This document shows, one piece after another, positions 8,791-16,209 of a DNA stretch of 64,000 nucleotides (within the stretch, counting starts at the first letter, position 1; the number at the start of each line of letters is the position of its first letter). This DNA is from Ruegeria sp. ANG-R. GTDB taxonomy: Bacteria; Pseudomonadota; Alphaproteobacteria; Rhodobacterales; Rhodobacteraceae. The translations under genes were made by a program, and so were the position numbers. Under the pieces are notes generated by a model. That model saw only the letters and a program-made list of their open reading frames with translations. It did no database searches and was not told where the DNA came from. The stretch is taken from NCBI RefSeq assembly GCF_000813985.1, contig NZ_JWLJ01000001.1:1476453-1540452 (forward strand), written 5' to 3'.

Positions 8791-9360
8791 TCAGAAATAC
8801 ATGATCCATTGCCGCGCGACCCAAAGCTCGGCCGCCAGCAACAGCGCAAAGAACAGCTTTGACGACGCCGAAAGGCCCCGTTGCCAAAGGACCACATAGG
8901 CAACGCCGCACATTGCCATGGAAATCGGCGCGACCCACCCCGCATGATATGCGCTGTCCCAATAGCTGACCGGACTGTGAAAAACCCATGAACTGAACGG
9001 CCAGAACTGCGGCCGGCCGTCGCCTGCGTGCAAAAAGAAATCCATCGCCAGATGCAGCAGCCCTGCCGATGCTCCGATTATCAGCAAGCGCCATCCCCGG
9101 CACAGCCCAAGTCCGAGTGCGATTCCCCACAGCAGGAAAGAGTTGTCGATCGCGAACACGGTTTGCCATGCTGGCGAAAAGTACAGCTGATCGAACACCA
9201 CCTGTTCCGGGATGTTCAGAATATAAAGCGATACACCGGCCATCACATACAACGACAGGTCCGGCAGCAGTGATCCAAGCACCGCTGCCCACAAAGCCGC
9301 GCCCCGGGCTGGGCGCGCAAAAGCAGCAGCGCCGATCAAAAGATGCGCAGGTGTGTTCAT
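8791..9360 (-). CDS. YdjM/DUF457-like membrane protein
   Basis: 189-residue integral membrane protein with about five hydrophobic segments. It shows the arrangement of the YdjM-type membrane-bound putative metal-dependent hydrolases: an early His in MNTPAHLLIGAAAF, an Asp in LLPDLSLYVM, and HLAMDFFLHAGDGRP near residue 105. It is divergent from cobQ (60 bases apart). Close relatives are, I believe, sometimes labelled as cobalamin proteins because of this neighbourhood, but nothing in the sequence shows a corrinoid role. Function unknown. Confidence 0.75.
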   Translation of the reverse strand: MNTPAHLLIGAAAFARPARGAALWAAVLGSLLPDLSLYVMAGVSLYILNIPEQVVFDQLYFSPAWQTVFAIDNSFLLWGIALGLGLCRGWRLLIIGASAGLLHLAMDFFLHAGDGRPQFWPFSSWVFHSPVSYWDSAYHAGWVAPISMAMCGVAYVVLWQRGLSASSKLFFALLLAAELWVARQWIMYF

Positions 9361-9420
9361 CAGGGGCTTTTCCTTTGCCCTTAAATCAGGTCATCTGCGG
9401 GTCAACATAGGAGACAGGCC

Positions 9421-10878
9421 ATGGTGCGGTCCATCATGATTCAGGGCACCGGCAGCAATGTCGGAAAATCGGTATTGGTGGCCGGACTGGCCCGTGCCTA
9501 CACGCGACGCGGGCTGCGCGTGGCTCCGTTCAAGCCACAGAACATGTCGAACAATGCCGCTGTGACCGAAAACGGTGGTGAAATCGGGCGGGCTCAGGCT
9601 CTGCAGGCACGGGCGGCGAAACGACCGACGCATACGGATATGAACCCTATCCTGCTGAAACCCGAAACCGATACCGGCGCGCAGATCATCCTTCAGGGTC
9701 AGCGCGCAGGTACGATGAAGGCGGGCGATTACCGCAAAGATAAATCCAGACTTTTGGACGCGGCGCTGGAGAGCTTTGACCGACTTTGCAGCGACGCCGA
9801 TCTGGTACTGATCGAAGGCGCGGGCAGCCCGGCCGAAACCAACCTGCGCAAGGGTGACATTGCCAATATGGGCTTTGCCTGTGCCGCAAATGTACCGGTC
9901 GTTTTGGTCGGGGATATCCATCGTGGCGGCGTGATCGCTCAGATCGTAGGCACGCAAGCCGTTTTGAACTCCGAGGATCAGGCGATGATCTGCGGGTTCG
10001 CCATCAACAGGTTCAAAGGCGACGTGTCCCTGTTCGACGAAGGCCGAGACGATATCGCGGCGCGGACCGGCTGGCCCTGTCTTGGTGTGGTGCCTTGGTT
10101 CCATGACGCGTGGAAGCTGCCGGCAGAAGACATGATGGACATTCGCTCTCATACAGGAGGCGCTTGCAAGATCGTCGTGCCTCAGTTGGAGCGTATGGCC
10201 AATTTCGACGATCTCGACCCGCTGTCCGCTGAGCCGAACGTATCCGTCGAAATCGTGCCCGCAGGCCGTCCCCTGCCCGGAGATGCTGATATGGTGCTGC
10301 TGCCCGGCAGCAAATCTACAATCGGCGATCTGGCCTATTTCCGGGCGCAGGGCTGGGATATCGATCTTTATGCCCACGTGCGCCGTGGCGGTCATGTGCT
10401 GGGCCTGTGTGGCGGTTATCAGATGCTGGGCAAAACCATTTCGGACCCGGAAGGCGTCGACGGTCGCCCCGGAATGGTCGAGGGTCTGGGGTTGCTGGAT
10501 GTCAGCACCACAATGGCGGGTGAAAAGCAGGTTATCCTACGCTCTGCAACCGCCCTGCCCGGCAAAGAGCCGGTCAGCGGTTATGAAATCCATATGGGCC
10601 GCACGGATGGCCCAGACTGTGTACGCGCCTGGCTGCAGATCGAGGGCCGCCCCGAAGGCGCGGCCAGCGCTAACGGACGTGTACGCGGCAGCTACCTGCA
10701 TGGCATCTTCTCGTCAGACGCGTTTCGCGCCAGCTATCTGGCAGGATTGGGTGTCGCGTCGGAAGCCACTTATGAAGATGGCGTCGAACAGGTTCTTGAT
10801 GACCTCGCTGACCACCTTGAGCAGCATATGGATTTGGATCTGCTTCTGTCGATGGCGCAGGCGCCACGTCAACGTTAA
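9421..10878 (+). CDS. cobQ: Cobyric acid synthase (adenosylcobyrinic acid a,c-diamide amidotransferase)
   Basis: Amidates side chains b, d, e and g of adenosylcobyrinic acid a,c-diamide using glutamine and ATP. The 485-residue protein has the N-terminal dethiobiotin-synthetase-like ATPase domain ([19 protein letters not shown], then [10 protein letters not shown] near 38), and a C-terminal class I glutaminase domain with the nucleophile Cys in [14 protein letters not shown] near residue 332 and the His in GSYLHGIF near 424. AGGAGA precedes the ATG. It sits 12 kb away from the main cob operon, beside the divergent membrane protein. Confidence 0.96.
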   Translation: MVRSIMIQGTGSNVGKSVLVAGLARAYTRRGLRVAPFKPQNMSNNAAVTENGGEIGRAQALQARAAKRPTHTDMNPILLKPETDTGAQIILQGQRAGTMKAGDYRKDKSRLLDAALESFDRLCSDADLVLIEGAGSPAETNLRKGDIANMGFACAANVPVVLVGDIHRGGVIAQIVGTQAVLNSEDQAMICGFAINRFKGDVSLFDEGRDDIAARTGWPCLGVVPWFHDAWKLPAEDMMDIRSHTGGACKIVVPQLERMANFDDLDPLSAEPNVSVEIVPAGRPLPGDADMVLLPGSKSTIGDLAYFRAQGWDIDLYAHVRRGGHVLGLCGGYQMLGKTISDPEGVDGRPGMVEGLGLLDVSTTMAGEKQVILRSATALPGKEPVSGYEIHMGRTDGPDCVRAWLQIEGRPEGAASANGRVRGSYLHGIFSSDAFRASYLAGLGVASEATYEDGVEQVLDDLADHLEQHMDLDLLLSMAQAPRQR

Positions 10879-10881
10879 GGC

Positions 10882-11625
10882 TTAATCGATATCCGATGCG
10901 GCGATGGCCCGGGTGATCTCGCGCCGAACCATTTTGCGCAGGTTTCGCGTAATCCGCTCACCCAGTGCACCCTGCAGTTCTTCTCGGACGATCTGGGCCA
11001 CAAGCTCACGCAATTCTGCCTCTCCGATCGTGACATCGGCCGGTTTCTGTTCCTGCTCTGCCACCACAGCCGGGTCGCGAATGAAAGTTGCCTCGGGTCC
11101 AGCTTCTGCCTCGGGTTCAGCCGTCTGAGACTGCGCGAATCCCTTTTCTACCGGCCATTCGACGGCTTGAGTCTTGGTGCCAGAGTATGCGTCATCACTT
11201 TCGCCATCAGGCTCCCACTGATCCTCAGTCCGGGCGATCGCGGCCTCCAACGCTTCGATCTTGGCGCTCAGACTGCCGGCAAGGTCACGCTTCGGTGTTT
11301 CGGCCTTGGGATTACCCGCGCGCACGATGTCACTGGGCTGCAATCGCATCGGCTCTGCGGGATTGCTGGGCTCATTCGCGGCCTGCTTCGATATCCCTTC
11401 GCGGGTAGTGTGCTGAGGCATCAGCTTCAACGGCGCAGGCTTCTTGGCGATCAGCGGTTCATCGCTGACGCGCAGCGCATCGGTCAAAACCAGCCGACCC
11501 GGCTTGGGCGCCGGAGCAGAAGGGACGAAAATGAACTCTGATTCGTCATGTGCGTCCTCGTCGACCATTCGCTTGACCGACGAAAGAACGTCCTGAATAT
11601 TGGCGTTTACAACACGATCTGACAT
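10882..11625 (-). CDS. Uncharacterised acidic protein with a basic helical C-terminus
   Basis: 247 residues, no family recognised with certainty. Residues 1-30 (VNANIQDVLSSVKRMVDED) form a short conserved-looking helix, the middle 150 residues are low-complexity Ala/Pro/Glu-rich and probably disordered, and the last 45 (EAELRELVAQIVREELQGAL, then arginine-rich helices) form an amphipathic C-terminal region. This layout recalls the polar organiser PopZ/DUF2497 (N-terminal helix, acidic linker, helical C-terminus), but this is only an analogy. It lies downstream of tolC on the same strand (73 bases) and converges on cobQ. Confidence 0.7.
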   Translation of the reverse strand: MSDRVVNANIQDVLSSVKRMVDEDAHDESEFIFVPSAPAPKPGRLVLTDALRVSDEPLIAKKPAPLKLMPQHTTREGISKQAANEPSNPAEPMRLQPSDIVRAGNPKAETPKRDLAGSLSAKIEALEAAIARTEDQWEPDGESDDAYSGTKTQAVEWPVEKGFAQSQTAEPEAEAGPEATFIRDPAVVAEQEQKPADVTIGEAELRELVAQIVREELQGALGERITRNLRKMVRREITRAIAASDID

Positions 11626-11698
11626 TATTTTCTACCGCTCTAACCTCGGTCCGATTGTAACCAATCGAACCGAGCGCCACAACAGGTAGCGATGCCCT

Positions 11699-13117
11699 TT
11701 AATCGCGGCGCAATGCCTTGAGCACCCTATCCAGATCGCGGCTTTGCTTGCTGACCTGCGAAGGCGCCTTCTTCACAAGGTTGTAGTACAATGTCGGGTC
11801 ATAGATCTGCACGGCCAGTCCCAAACGCTCTGCCGTCAACAAGCCCTGCGCTTGCAGCAACTCATATGCCGCACGAGACCGCTCGGTCCGCGATGCAACC
11901 TCGGCCAATTGCGCATCCAGCAAATCCTGCTGAGCGTTCAATACGTCCAGGGTTGTCCGCGCACCAAGTGTCGCTTCTTCCCGAATCCCGTCGAAGGCAA
12001 CCTGCGAGGCACGGACCCGTTCCGTTGACGCGCGCAGGCTGGCAGTCGCAGCCTGGAATGATGCATAGCGGTCGGCGACCCCTTGCGTGATGTCCTTCTG
12101 AACGTTCAACAGGTTCGCACGTGAAGCATCGCGCGTCGCCATCGCCCTGCGCACCGCAGCCGCCAAACCGCCCCCGGCATAGATCGGCTGGGTAAAGTTC
12201 AGCGAGATTCTCGCATCGTTGACATAATCGTCGTTGTCATAGCTTTCGGTAATGCCCGCATTAGCATTCAGGCTGACATTCGGGCCCAGATTTGCGCGCT
12301 GTTGCTGCACGATTAGATCCAAAGCGCGGACCTGATGCTGCGCCGAAAGAATCGCCGGATGATTGCGCTGAGCCAGATTGACCGCATCAGATTCCGAGCG
12401 CGGAAGACTTGGCAATTTGGGTTGGCCCGCTGTCCGCCCTGGCGCCTTGCCAACGGCATTCACATACTCAGCCTGCGCATTGCTCAGATTACCGCGCGCG
12501 ACGGCCAAATCCGCCTGCGAACTGGCCAACTGCGCTTGGGACAAAGCGACGTCAGTCCGGGTGACTTCACCAACTTCGAAACGATCCTGCGATGCGCGAA
12601 GTTCTTCCGCCGACACTTCCACGTTGTTCTGGCGAATTGCTACAGTTTCTTCCTGCAGCAAAACACCCAAATAGGCATTCGCGGCCCGGATCAGAATCTG
12701 CTGTTCGATATCAACCAGAGATTGACGCGTAGACAGCACTGTTTCCTGCGCAGACTGTTTGCCCAGAACGGATGCCCCACCATCATAGATCAACTGGCTC
12801 AGCGTCAGGCCCGAGAAGAATGACGAGGGCTCGGTAGTGGTGATCGTACCGCTGGTACTGTTGCGCGTATAATCCTGACTGACTCGTGCCGTCCAGTTGA
12901 TGATTGGGCGCAACGCAGAAAGTGCAATAGCCACATCTTCATCCGCTGCACGCAGCAAGGCACGGTTCTGCTCAAGCAGGCCGCTGGTATTGTAGGCGCC
13001 GATGAACGCGTCGGTCAGGTTGTCCGCCCAAACCGACCTTCCTGGCACCGCACTCAACGCCACACCAGCCGCCAAGGTCAGGCCTTTGACAAGCTTTCCT
13101 GTTGTCACCCTGCGCAT
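11699..13117 (-). CDS. tolC: TolC family outer membrane channel protein
   Basis: Outer membrane efflux/type I secretion channel of about 472 residues. A signal peptide (TGKLVKGLTLAAGVALSAVPG, mature part from about ADNLTDAFIGAYNTSGLL) is followed by two repeated OEP domains with long coiled-coil stretches; NLTDAFIGAYNTS and the second-half LDLIVQQQRANLGPNVSLNA are typical. Start at 13117 (ATG) is preferred because AGAGGA lies seven bases upstream; an in-frame TTG two codons earlier is possible. Inner-membrane partners (ABC or RND) are not in the window. Confidence 0.9.
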   Translation of the reverse strand: MRRVTTGKLVKGLTLAAGVALSAVPGRSVWADNLTDAFIGAYNTSGLLEQNRALLRAADEDVAIALSALRPIINWTARVSQDYTRNSTSGTITTTEPSSFFSGLTLSQLIYDGGASVLGKQSAQETVLSTRQSLVDIEQQILIRAANAYLGVLLQEETVAIRQNNVEVSAEELRASQDRFEVGEVTRTDVALSQAQLASSQADLAVARGNLSNAQAEYVNAVGKAPGRTAGQPKLPSLPRSESDAVNLAQRNHPAILSAQHQVRALDLIVQQQRANLGPNVSLNANAGITESYDNDDYVNDARISLNFTQPIYAGGGLAAAVRRAMATRDASRANLLNVQKDITQGVADRYASFQAATASLRASTERVRASQVAFDGIREEATLGARTTLDVLNAQQDLLDAQLAEVASRTERSRAAYELLQAQGLLTAERLGLAVQIYDPTLYYNLVKKAPSQVSKQSRDLDRVLKALRRD

Positions 13118-13212
13118 AACCAAATCCTCTCAAATCGAAATTACGCAACCACCAAGGCAGTTTGCGCCGTTGCGTTCAAGTAATCAAGGCATCAAAAAAC
13201 TTCTAGTCTAAA

Positions 13213-13878
13213 CTATAGCGAAAATGCACACTCCTTGCAAAAAGCCGGTAAAATCGGGGCACTGGCATTAAAGGCATATCGCCATGAAACACGACCGGCA
13301 GACTTGAGACCGACCCGAACGGTACCAAGATCCCCCTCCATGAACAGGCAAACAATCCGCCCCCCATCCTTGAGCTGATCCAGCAGGGTGTCAGGCAGCC
13401 GTTCAACTCCACCCTGAATCATGATCACATCGTAGGGTCCATGCTCGACAGCGCCCAACTCGAGCATCCCTCTGTGAACAATGGCATTGTCCACATCCGC
13501 TTCCATCAGAAGAGTCTGGGCTTCCGCAGCCAGCGTTTCATCGGTTTCCACCGCAACCACCAGTTCTGCCATTCGCGCGGCAATTGCGGTCGAATACCCC
13601 AGGCCCGGAGCGATATCGAGAACCACCTCATCGTTGGAAATATTCACCGCATCCAGCATCTTGGCCAGCGTCCTGGGCTCGAGCAGGCAGCGTCCGCTAC
13701 CCAATTCCACAAGATCGCCGACATAGGCCGCCTCACGCTGGGCGTCCGGCACGAAATTCTCCCGCGCCACGTTCAGCATAGCATCAATGATGGGAAACTT
13801 GGTCACATCGGACGGCCTGATCTGAGTATCAACCATCGTAAGACGCCGAGCTGCGAAATCTGTCATGTGATCACTCAT
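13213..13878 (-). CDS. Protein-L-isoaspartate O-methyltransferase family protein
   Basis: 221-residue SAM-dependent methyltransferase of the PCMT family. Visible are DFAARRLTMVDTQIRPSDV at the N-terminus, the SAM-binding loop VVLDIAPGLGYSTAIAARMA near residue 85 and the acidic post-strand residue in VVAVETDE. In canonical Pcm the loop reads GTGSGY; here it is APGLGY, and the C-terminal half is shortened and Cys-containing, so true isoaspartate repair is not certain. Members next to tolC are common in roseobacters (from memory). Upstream of tolC on the same strand, 95 bases away. Confidence 0.82.
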   Translation of the reverse strand: MSDHMTDFAARRLTMVDTQIRPSDVTKFPIIDAMLNVARENFVPDAQREAAYVGDLVELGSGRCLLEPRTLAKMLDAVNISNDEVVLDIAPGLGYSTAIAARMAELVVAVETDETLAAEAQTLLMEADVDNAIVHRGMLELGAVEHGPYDVIMIQGGVERLPDTLLDQLKDGGRIVCLFMEGDLGTVRVGLKSAGRVSWRYAFNASAPILPAFCKECAFSL

Positions 13879-14090
13879 TTCTTGTCATTCTGCTACGAGG
13901 CTTTTGCCACATCCATCTGTCAGCAGCAACGGGCCTGACCGCAAATAACGGCGCGGCAAAAACGTCCTATCATGGCGCGGTGGATTTCTCGGCGAGGCGG
14001 GAATATTCACACGCAAAGCTCTGGACGTTCATCCTGAAAGCTGTTAGAACGCCCACCACACCACGGCAAGTGATTGATATTACTTGAAAA

Positions 14091-14164
14091 GGCGAGTTGG
14101 CGGAGTGGTGACGCAGCGGATTGCAAATCCGTGTACACCGGTTCGATTCCGGTACTCGCCTCCA
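14091..14164 (+). tRNA. tRNA-Cys (GCA)
   Basis: A 74-base cloverleaf. The acceptor stem GGCGAGT pairs with ACTCGCC, the D-arm follows, the anticodon stem CGGAT/ATCCG encloses loop TTGCAAA with anticodon GCA, and the T-arm CCGGTTCGATTCCGG is intact. The discriminator base and CCA are encoded (TCCA, 14161-14164). The 3' end (14140-14164) is partly repeated at 15993-16023, so this gene is the likely integration target of the downstream element. Confidence 0.96.
14140..14164 (+). repeat. attL-like site: tRNA-Cys 3' end
   Basis: The T-arm/acceptor part of tRNA-Cys. The segment GGTACTCGCCTCCA (14151-14164) recurs exactly at 16010-16023, and GGTTCGATT (14140-14148) recurs at 15993-16001; the spacing between the two blocks is 2 bases here and 8 bases in the right copy. 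Such repeats are the classic footprint of tyrosine-recombinase integration into a tRNA 3' end. Confidence 0.75.
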
Positions 14165-14165
14165 C

Positions 14166-14189
14166 AAATTTCCCTTGAAAATTTCCCTT
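14166..14189. repeat. Direct repeat pair AAATTTCCCTT next to tRNA-Cys
   Basis: Two exact copies of AAATTTCCCTT (14166-14176 and 14179-14189) with a 13-base period lie immediately after the tRNA 3' end. The position and spacing are compatible with recombinase-binding sites at the left junction, but their role is not shown by the sequence. Confidence 0.5.
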
Positions 14190-14253
14190 AAGTCGTTGAT
14201 ATAAAAGAATTAAAGTGAATATTCTCACGTTTCCAACTCGCTACTGCCGCAGT

Positions 14254-14289
14254 TACCGCAACATATCCCGCACTAAATCCCGCAACATT
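14254..14289. repeat. Left tandem 12-base repeats (putative arm-type sites)
   Basis: Three head-to-tail 12-mers: TACCGCAACATA, TCCCGCACTAAA and TCCCGCAACATT, with a weaker fourth unit just before. The third unit, with its preceding AAA, is identical over 15 bases to 15913-15927 at the other end of the element, in the same orientation. Tandem short repeats inset from both junctions are typical of integrase arm sites or of an excisionase/regulator array. Confidence 0.6.
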
Positions 14290-14452
14290 TCACCTAACTT
14301 GCCAACTTGTGAGACGCCTTTTTTAAGGCAATCTCAACCCTCGAAAACCATTGGAAAATACTATCCGAGTGAGCGCAAAGGAACTTAAAAAAACATTTTA
14401 AATCAAATATTTAATAAGAATTTGCTGCGCATTCTGGTTAGCACAGAGCAAT

Positions 14453-14920
14453 TCAAACCTTAGTGTCGTCATCACTTATCGGTTCGAAATCTATGTCGAA
14501 GACAGAGAGCGTGATGTCCGACAACACAAGTATGTAGAAAAGCAAAACGATCATACTGAAAGCATTGACCGCCGCCTCTCCTGACGCGCCAAATACTATG
14601 AGAGGTTTCAATATCACGGCGACCAAGCCTAGTAGAAAACCACCGATCAACCATGCGGCGCTGCTTTTGATTTCTGCCTTTATTTCGTCGAGACCGTCAT
14701 CACCAATTCGGGATTTCAGTTTACTTAGCGACAGATGCAATTGAGACAACGAGGCAAGTGTGATCGCGAGTATCACACCAAGGATATTCAGGTATTCATG
14801 GTTTACGAAGTTCTTTAAAAACTCGTTGTTATCGCTCAACCAATCAGGGCGGTATGCGATAAGGCAAATAGAAACCCCAACAGCGACGATCAGAACAACT
14901 TTTGAAGCCACCGGGTTCAT
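14453..14920 (-). CDS. RexB-like four-helix inner membrane protein (putative effector)
   Basis: 155-residue membrane protein with four predicted helices (about residues 6-23, 45-62, 88-112 and 118-140) and a short acidic tail. Size and four-helix topology match lambda RexB (144 residues, proposed ion channel that depolarises infected cells), and its position as the second, translationally coupled gene (ATGA overlap with the upstream gene) matches rexA-rexB. Sequence identity to RexB is not evident by eye, so the assignment rests on architecture and context. It would be the membrane-acting effector of an abortive infection pair. Confidence 0.6.
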   Translation of the reverse strand: MNPVASKVVLIVAVGVSICLIAYRPDWLSDNNEFLKNFVNHEYLNILGVILAITLASLSQLHLSLSKLKSRIGDDGLDEIKAEIKSSAAWLIGGFLLGLVAVILKPLIVFGASGEAAVNAFSMIVLLFYILVLSDITLSVFDIDFEPISDDDTKV

Positions 14921-15762
14921 TTCTTGAAGAGCCTTTCAATAATGCTTTTTCGAGCTTCGACTTTCTCGAGACCTAATTGGTCCTCCGTCTCTACCGTGAC
15001 GGCTTTTTCATCGTCTGTGGAATCGTACACTTTTTTTCCGTTGGCTTTCAACTTTGTACTGCCACCACCTTCCGAGGTGTATTCCACAGCATCTTTAACT
15101 TCCTGTGAATCCAGCCTCAGATTACCCTTTTCATTTTCGAGAACCACAGTCACATGATTGGCGTTCTCTTCCGATTTGTAGTTCTTCAACCGATCATTAA
15201 TTTTAGACCGTAGGCCCAAAACGTTGGGAGTCACATAACTAAACTCCGCACGGGTTATCTGACCTTTGTACTGTTCGGCTGCCTCCCAAAACGTAGTGCG
15301 TTCTGTAATCGCGTTGACACTCAGCTCCCAACCGCTGTCGGGATTAGCTTCATTTATGTGCTTAATCAGTGAATTCAAAATCGAAAGCGGCTTACCCACT
15401 TCCGGACGTTGCTGCATAGCGATCTTCTGGCCGTCATTGTAATTCCTGGTGTCGATCAAGAAATTCGACGCACGCCAATTGGTGATCACTTCGGGTTCAA
15501 ACAATTCGTCTGGCGAAGCGTTGATACTTTCAGTCTTTTGACTGCCTATACGTCCAGAACAAACGGCACCATCTTCAAAATCATCTGTCGAAATAGGTAT
15601 GTAGACAAGAAGTTTCCCCCAGTGTTCGAACTCGATCCTCGTTGAAAACACATCTTTTAGGTATTCTGTCCTGGTACGGCGGACTGGTGCATCACCAGTT
15701 GCAACCAAGATAGGTGGAACTTCGATCTCAACCGCAAACACGCGCAAGTAAGAGTACTTCAA
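14917..15762 (-). CDS. RexA/DUF4747-like cytoplasmic protein (putative sensor)
   Basis: About 281 soluble residues, close to lambda RexA (279). No catalytic motif is visible. The order of segments, an N-terminal beta-rich region, then a central helix with IDTRNYNDGQKIAM, a NAITERTTFWEAAE region, a strand-rich QITRAEFSYVTPNVLG stretch and a C-terminal VEYTSEGGGSTKL region, recalls RexA and DUF4747 proteins as I remember them. Start: no ATG is available; TTG at 15762 has a perfect GGAGG five bases upstream, while a TTG four codons earlier lacks one. The stop overlaps the next gene's ATG. Likely activates the membrane partner. Function is inferred. Confidence 0.55.
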   Translation of the reverse strand: MKYSYLRVFAVEIEVPPILVATGDAPVRRTRTEYLKDVFSTRIEFEHWGKLLVYIPISTDDFEDGAVCSGRIGSQKTESINASPDELFEPEVITNWRASNFLIDTRNYNDGQKIAMQQRPEVGKPLSILNSLIKHINEANPDSGWELSVNAITERTTFWEAAEQYKGQITRAEFSYVTPNVLGLRSKINDRLKNYKSEENANHVTVVLENEKGNLRLDSQEVKDAVEYTSEGGGSTKLKANGKKVYDSTDDEKAVTVETEDQLGLEKVEARKSIIERLFKK

Positions 15763-15774
15763 TATGGCCTCCAA

Positions 15775-15903
15775 AATTTCGGCGACCGTTTCAGCCTTTG
15801 GTTGATTCTACAACTCCAGCTCGCGCGATATTATGAAGCAAGTGGTTGAAATCTAACATCGAACACGCCTACAACTCCTGCGCCCTGATTAACCGCTGCA
15901 AGT
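15775..15903 (-). promoter_or_regulatory. Upstream region of the RexA-like gene with a 10-base direct repeat
   Basis: This region precedes the two-gene operon and should hold its promoter. CTACAACTCC occurs exactly at 15808-15817 and 15869-15878, flanking an AT-rich stretch that reads CATAAT on the minus strand and could be a -10 box. A repressor dimer binding two such boxes is conceivable. No regulator gene is present in the element. Confidence 0.35.
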
Positions 15904-15927
15904 TCCCGCAACAAATCCCGCAACATT
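15904..15927. repeat. Right tandem 12-base repeats (putative arm-type sites)
   Basis: Two head-to-tail 12-mers, TCCCGCAACAAA and TCCCGCAACATT, in the same orientation as the units at 14254-14289. They lie about 100 bases inside the right junction, mirroring the left set, which supports a single element bounded by the tRNA repeats. Confidence 0.6.
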
Positions 15928-15992
15928 CGGATACAGCGCTTCATCGAAAGACAAATCAAGTTACTGATTTTGCTTACTATTTTTTTCTCAAG

Positions 15993-16023
15993 GGTTCGAT
16001 TTCAAAACAGGTACTCGCCTCCA
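15993..16023 (+). repeat. attR-like copy of the tRNA-Cys 3' end
   Basis: GGTTCGATT followed, after eight bases, by GGTACTCGCCTCCA. The latter is an exact 14-base copy of the tRNA 3' end at 14151-14164. The six extra bases between the two blocks, relative to the intact tRNA, suggest an old, slightly decayed site. Confidence 0.7.
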
Positions 16024-16038
16024 TTTAACTTCAAGCAC

Positions 16039-16209
16039 TTAGCTCTTTCCTCTCTTTGCCCCATCGGGGGCGTTTACAATAGCGTTTACAGTTTTGCTCT
16101 CGGGGCGCTGCTTTTCGCGCTGCAGCAAGTCGAAGACTTCCGCGCTCTCAGCAGGCGATACAGCGGCATAGCCCCGGCGAGGCTTTGCTTCATCGGCTAC
16201 GCGGTCTTT
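16039..16209 (-). pseudogene. 5'-truncated reading-frame remnant beside the right repeat
   Basis: A stop-free minus-strand frame ends with TAA at 16039 and reads as plausible protein (AAVSPAESAEVFDLLQREKQ, then SKTVNAIVN, ending AKRGKS) with GC-rich third positions, but it has no start and runs into the 3' end of the glycosyltransferase gene in another frame. It looks like the C-terminal end of a lost gene, perhaps from an earlier element at this tRNA. No family recognised; an integrase tail is possible but not shown. Confidence 0.35.

Larger units (their letters stand above)
14165..16023. mobile_element. Small tRNA-Cys-integrated element carrying a RexAB-like gene pair
   Basis: A segment of about 1.86 kb between the end of tRNA-Cys and a second copy of the tRNA 3' sequence. 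It is visibly AT-richer than both flanks, and its two genes use A/T-ending codons far more than neighbouring genes do. Near both ends there are tandem 12-base repeats resembling integrase arm sites. It has no integrase, transposase or conjugation gene, so it is either a decayed element or one mobilised in trans. The cargo is a two-gene operon described separately. Integration history is inferred from the repeats and composition. Confidence 0.65.

Noticed and set aside
9391..10395. 334-codon minus-strand frame opposite cobQ
   Set aside because: It covers the coding strand of an unambiguous cobQ and has no recognisable domain; the long frame results from GC-rich third positions.
14386..14414. 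AT-rich hairpin downstream of the RexB-like gene as a terminator
   Set aside because: The stem is only six A-T pairs with an imperfect extension; a T-run follows on the minus strand, but the stem is too weak to call.
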